Below, one piece after another: positions 60,281 through 64,000 of a DNA stretch of 64,000 nt. The stretch is from Altererythrobacter sp. GTDB lineage: Bacteria; Pseudomonadota; Alphaproteobacteria; Sphingomonadales; Sphingomonadaceae. Position numbers and translations under genes: made by a program. Positions within the stretch are counted from its first letter, which is position 1. Each line of letters begins with the position of its first letter. The notes under the pieces were generated by a model. It had not been told where the DNA came from and did not search any database. It saw nothing but the letters and a program-made list of their open reading frames with translations. The DNA lies in contig JAPSJS010000001.1 of NCBI GenBank assembly GCA_031178065.1, positions 1 through 64,000 on the forward strand, read 5' to 3'.

Positions 60281-61204
60281 TCAGGCCTTGAGGTTGAGCA
60301 CCGTGCCGGCGCGGCCGGCCTGGGTGCGGGTCGCGGCGAGCGTGGTGCCGCCGAGGGTGCCGAGCGAGAACCGCAGCTCGGCGACCTTGCCGACTTCGCT
60401 GCGCAGCCGTTGCCAGTAGTTGGCGACGAGCCCGCCCTGGACCCAGAACGGATTGCGGCGATAGCCGTTGGCGTTGGTCGCGAGATCCGGGATCGTCTCG
60501 AGGAGAGGATCGTCGAGCTCGACGTGGATGAAGTTGAACCCGAGCATGCGGATCAGGTTGCCGTTCTCGTCGACCGACGCGCCGAACGCCTTCTGGAAGT
60601 CCGTGCTGGTCGCCGGCACTTCGTCGAGCAGGGCGTCGTTGTCCTCCTCGGTCAGCACCATCCAGCGCTTGAGCGACTTCGAGTTGAAGTTCTCTCCGAG
60701 GTAGACCTTCGCCTCGCGCAGCTTCTTCGTGTTCATCGGCACGGCGCTGCCGCCGCCGCCTTCGGTCACCGGCACTTCGCCGGTCGTACCGAGCGGCGTG
60801 ACGACGGTGCCTAGCTTTCCGCTGATGATCGGACCGTAGAAGCCCTCGAGCATGCGGCGCAGCCGCGCGCGGTTGAGTGTCGCGGCCGTGATCATCGTCG
60901 CGCCGCCGTTCAGGCTGATCGTGGTCGCCAACTGATCGGCATTGTCGATCAGCATCGCTTCGTAGAGCTCGTTGGGCTTGACGAGCCACACACCGTCCGA
61001 TTCGGGATCATCCCAGTCGGTACGGCCGTGGCGGTTCTCGGCTTCCTTGGCCTTCTTCGGGCCGAAGATATCCTTGACCTTGATCTTCTCGGCACCGTTG
61101 TCGTCCTGGACGACAACCGCCTGCTCGATCGGGTTGGTTTCCTGCTGCAGCTGCAGCTCGACGTGGTTCTGAAACTTGACCTGAAAACTGTTGGGGACGT
61201 CCAT
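60281..61204 (-). CDS. Major capsid protein
   Basis: MDVPNSFQVKFQNHVELQLQQETNPI ... LNFNFIHVELDD-like region and C-terminal head-protein layout; follows scaffold gene. Confidence 0.75.
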   Translation of the reverse strand: MDVPNSFQVKFQNHVELQLQQETNPIEQAVVVQDDNGAEKIKVKDIFGPKKAKEAENRHGRTDWDDPESDGVWLVKPNELYEAMLIDNADQLATTISLNGGATMITAATLNRARLRRMLEGFYGPIISGKLGTVVTPLGTTGEVPVTEGGGGSAVPMNTKKLREAKVYLGENFNSKSLKRWMVLTEEDNDALLDEVPATSTDFQKAFGASVDENGNLIRMLGFNFIHVELDDPLLETIPDLATNANGYRRNPFWVQGGLVANYWQRLRSEVGKVAELRFSLGTLGGTTLAATRTQAGRAGTVLNLKA

Positions 61205-61429
61205 GGTGCCCTCCGTTTTTGGTGTTGAAGCCAAAAGTCGAAGGGCTTGCCGGTCACCCGGGCCGCTCTATCGTTTTACGCCCGCGATCGGCGGCTGCTC
61301 CGCAGCTGGGCTCCGGGCCGGCGGATCGCACGGCTTGCCAGAGACTTCGATGTCGGGGGATCGAAAATGCGACCCCCCGCGCGCATCGGAGACACCAAAA
61401 TGAATCGGCCGCGAATCTCTGTCAATCCC

Positions 61430-62410
61430 CTAACTGGCAGCGACGCGATCGGCGGCGCTGGCGACGATATCGAGCAGCCGGTTGAAGCGCTGATGCTCCG
61501 GCGTTCCGCGCACGACGATCTTGTCGGAGATCGACTTGTCGGCCTTCATCGCGTCGAGTTCCTTCTGCGCCTCCTCGGGTTTCATCCCGAAGCTCTTGCG
61601 GTCGCCCTCGATCAGCGTGTCTTCGTTGTAATTTTCCCCGGCCTTCGCCAGCATGTCGAGCATCTTCGCCGGGCCAAGCGCCGCGCGCAGGTTCGCCAGG
61701 TCGGGCTTCGTCAACCCGAGGGCCTTCGCCGCCGCGTTGACGCTCGCCATCTTCGCCTCGCGATCCGCGCCCCACGATTGCACGTGCGCGTTCGCCTGTT
61801 TGGTCAACTCGGCGACCTGCGCGTCATGCTCCTCGAGCTGGGCCTTGATCTCGCCCTCGAGCAGCTGCTCGAGCGCCGCTTTCGGCACGCCGATCTTGTG
61901 CGCGGCCACGGTGATCCGCTCGGTCATCGCCGTGTTGAGTTCGATCGGGTTGCCGGCCGCATCCTTGAACTCCGGGACGGCATAGTCGGTCGGCTTCTCG
62001 GGCACGCCGATCGCCTTCCGGTATTCGGCAACCTCCGCCTCGCTGGCACCTTCTCCGGGGATCTTAATCCGGCCGCTATCGTGCAGCCCCTTCTCCGCAG
62101 ATCGGTAGGCCTTCACCAGGCCGTCGAGATCCTTGAACCCCTTCGCCTTGACGTAATCGAGGTTCGATGCCGTCTCACCCTCGCCGGTTTCCTGTGAGAG
62201 CGCGCTGTAGAAATCGGGATCTGCTCCGCCACCGCCAGCGCCGGCATCACCGCCTTCGCCGCCTGCACCGTCGCCACCCGCACCAGCATCGCCGCCCTCG
62301 CCGCCGCCGGCGCCGGCGTCACCGCCGCCACCACCGCCGAGGATATCGTCGACCGTGCCGGCCTCGCCGCCATTGCCACCTTCGCCTGCGCCACCACCAT
62401 TAAAGTCCAT
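61430..62410 (-). CDS. Phage scaffolding-like protein
   Basis: Acidic Gly/Asp-rich N-terminus, long helical middle, basic C-terminus; directly upstream of capsid gene. Confidence 0.7.
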   Translation of the reverse strand: MDFNGGGAGEGGNGGEAGTVDDILGGGGGGDAGAGGGEGGDAGAGGDGAGGEGGDAGAGGGGADPDFYSALSQETGEGETASNLDYVKAKGFKDLDGLVKAYRSAEKGLHDSGRIKIPGEGASEAEVAEYRKAIGVPEKPTDYAVPEFKDAAGNPIELNTAMTERITVAAHKIGVPKAALEQLLEGEIKAQLEEHDAQVAELTKQANAHVQSWGADREAKMASVNAAAKALGLTKPDLANLRAALGPAKMLDMLAKAGENYNEDTLIEGDRKSFGMKPEEAQKELDAMKADKSISDKIVVRGTPEHQRFNRLLDIVASAADRVAAS

Positions 62411-62765
62411 CGTCGAGCTCCATCAGTTTTTGGACGCTGCCTTCGTCCAGGTTGAGGTAGTTGAAAATCATCTGCACCACGGCCCGCTTGCCCTCGCGGA
62501 AGGCCGTCAGCTGCGGATCGGGATCGAAGTTGGTCGCGCGGTTGTATCCCGCCTCGCGCCGCAGCTCGGCGAGCAAGATCTCGCCCGCACGGTGCGGCCG
62601 ACCATCGGGGCCGAGGAACAGCCACCGCAGGATCGCACCGACCAGCCACCGGCGCGCGATCGCCACCGCGAAGCGCTCCGGAACGGCCATGAACAGAGCC
62701 TTCACTTCGCGGCTGACCTTGATCGCGCGCCAGCGCAGCCGGTTCGCTTCGGTGACGGCCATCAC
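62400..62765 (-). CDS. Bbp19-like small phage protein
   Basis: 121 aa; LLAELRREAGYNRATNFDPDPQLTAFREGKRAVVQMIFNYLNL. Confidence 0.6.
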   Translation of the reverse strand: MMAVTEANRLRWRAIKVSREVKALFMAVPERFAVAIARRWLVGAILRWLFLGPDGRPHRAGEILLAELRREAGYNRATNFDPDPQLTAFREGKRAVVQMIFNYLNLDEGSVQKLMELDDGL

Positions 62766-63070
62766 GCAGGCTCCCGGGACATGTCGACAAAGCCTTCGGA
62801 GACCAGAGCCGCACGGGCGAGCTCGACGTCGCGATCAGACAACCCCGACGGCCAAGTGTCGCGCACAGCGACGTAAAGTTCGCCGCTATCCGTTCCCCGC
62901 TGTCGCTCAATCCGACCAGCAAATTCCCCCAGCGGATGATCCACGGCGAACAGACGGCGCAGACAACTAGCCGCGGACTTCCGCTTGCTCGGCGGCACGA
63001 CGAAGCCAACGAAGCTCCCAGTTGCGCCGCGAAATTCGGGCAAAGGCCCCATGAACATGCGAAACTGCAT
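62762..63070 (-). CDS. Phage hypothetical protein
   Basis: 102 aa starting MQFRMFMGPLPEF; overlaps portal stop. Confidence 0.55.
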   Translation of the reverse strand: MQFRMFMGPLPEFRGATGSFVGFVVPPSKRKSAASCLRRLFAVDHPLGEFAGRIERQRGTDSGELYVAVRDTWPSGLSDRDVELARAALVSEGFVDMSREPA

Positions 63071-64000
63071 CACGCCGCCTCCGCGTAGCTGCCCGCCTGG
63101 GCGATATCCTTGACCGCGCCGGCCGACTTCTCGAGCAGCTCGGCGTTGATCGCCGCCGCTTCCTGCTCGGCCCGCTCGGCCTGCTCCTGCGCGATCTGTT
63201 CCTTGCTCAAGACGTACGCCGGGTTGACGCCGATTTCGGCGGCGCCCCCGCGCAGCATCTCGCCGACGTCGACGATCCGCCCCGCCGACGTCTGCTCGAG
63301 CGCGGTCACCTGCGTTGCGTACTCGACGAAGCGCATCGACTTCGCCGTGCTCTCGGCGCGCGCCATCATCGCCAGCGGGTTTTCGTAGTCGATGACCGGC
63401 CACGCCCCGGCCTCACGCACTTCCGGCGGGAAGGGATCGATCTGGCCCTCGCGCAATGCGAGGTCGAGATCCCGCTGGGTCATCGGATCCTGTTTCTCGG
63501 TCGCGTAGCGGCTCGCATAGGGGCGGACGAGCACGCCCTGCTTTGCCATGACCTCGAGCACTTCCGTCGTCGTCATCCGTGAATTCGGATCGGTCAGGAT
63601 CTTGTAGAATTCCTCAAGGAAGGCGACGCGGATCGTGTTCTGTTCGTCCTGGATCATCTCCAGCGCGTAGGGGATGCCGTTCTCGCCGCCCGGCATGCGG
63701 TGGACCATCGGCCGCCCCATTTCGTCGACGAAGCCGGGATTCATGCCCCCGGGCTTGCTCGCGATCGAGGTCGCACCGCCATCGTTGAAGAACAGCAGCG
63801 CCGGGTCGACGGCCTTGTGCGCGGCGCGCAGCGTCGTGTGCTTCATCGCGTTGACGCCCTGAATGTTCGGCATCACCTTGAAGGCGGGCGATCGGCCGTA
63901 ATTCTCGCCGGCGCTGGTCGTGTGGCGGCTGACCGAGACGGGCATCGTGTGGAAGCCCTTGCGCCGCAGGTAGATCTTCTCATCGCACGCGAGATACCGG
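63070..64000 (-). CDS. Head-tail connector/portal protein (T7 gp8-like), N-terminus outside window
   Basis: Open reading continues to the right edge (RYLACDEKIYLRRKGFHTMPVSVSRHTTSAGENYGRSPAFKVMPNIQGVNAMKHTTLRAAHKAVDPALLF). Confidence 0.8.
   Translation of the reverse strand, partial: RYLACDEKIYLRRKGFHTMPVSVSRHTTSAGENYGRSPAFKVMPNIQGVNAMKHTTLRAAHKAVDPALLFFNDGGATSIASKPGGMNPGFVDEMGRPMVHRMPGGENGIPYALEMIQDEQNTIRVAFLEEFYKILTDPNSRMTTTEVLEVMAKQGVLVRPYASRYATEKQDPMTQRDLDLALREGQIDPFPPEVREAGAWPVIDYENPLAMMARAESTAKSMRFVEYATQVTALEQTSAGRIVDVGEMLRGGAAEIGVNPAYVLSKEQIAQEQAERAEQEAAAINAELLEKSAGAVKDIAQAGSYAEAA

Larger units (their letters stand above)
43393..64000 (-). mobile_element. Late structural and lysis region of a T7-like podoviral prophage, continuing beyond the window
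   Basis: Syntenic run portal - scaffold - capsid - tail tubular A/B - internal virion proteins - tail fibre - endolysin/holin/Rz/Rz1, all minus strand. Confidence 0.85.

Noticed and set aside
61405-61430. TTGACA-containing sigma70 promoter upstream of the capsid gene
   Set aside because: Good -35-like TTGACA but no acceptable -10 hexamer at the right spacing.

Overview
High-GC chromosomal window, probably from an alphaproteobacterium of sphingomonad type (inferred from gene content). Left to right: (1) 3' part of ligD, then small membrane-protein genes; (2) an alpha-glucan/maltodextrin utilisation locus at about 4-23 kb, with esterase, Zn-ADH, two MFS sugar transporters, a TonB-dependent receptor, three GH13 enzymes, GH97, LacI and AraC regulators, a PhyH-type dioxygenase and a frameshifted esterase; (3) a TetR/CecR-like regulator with a 38-bp perfect palindrome next to its start codon, heading a YbhGFSR-like ABC exporter operon that ends in an outer-membrane factor; (4) copA/copB preceded by an overlapping Met-rich 26-codon ORF; (5) hutC-F / I-H-G-U histidine catabolism; (6) a translationally coupled CnrY-X-H-like metal-sensing sigma-factor module; (7) tRNA-Gly(CCC), a parS-like site and an SRAP gene whose apparent start codon is ATC; (8) from about 43.4 kb to the right edge, the minus-strand late region of a T7-like podoviral prophage (portal to Rz/Rz1). 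The most interesting signal is a 22-bp element repeated in the prophage late region. Its three strong copies lie at places that resemble T7 late-promoter positions, one just after a strong hairpin downstream of the capsid region. A degenerate inverted copy lies in a fourth gene junction. Functional calls come from reading translated ORFs and motifs; no database search was run.
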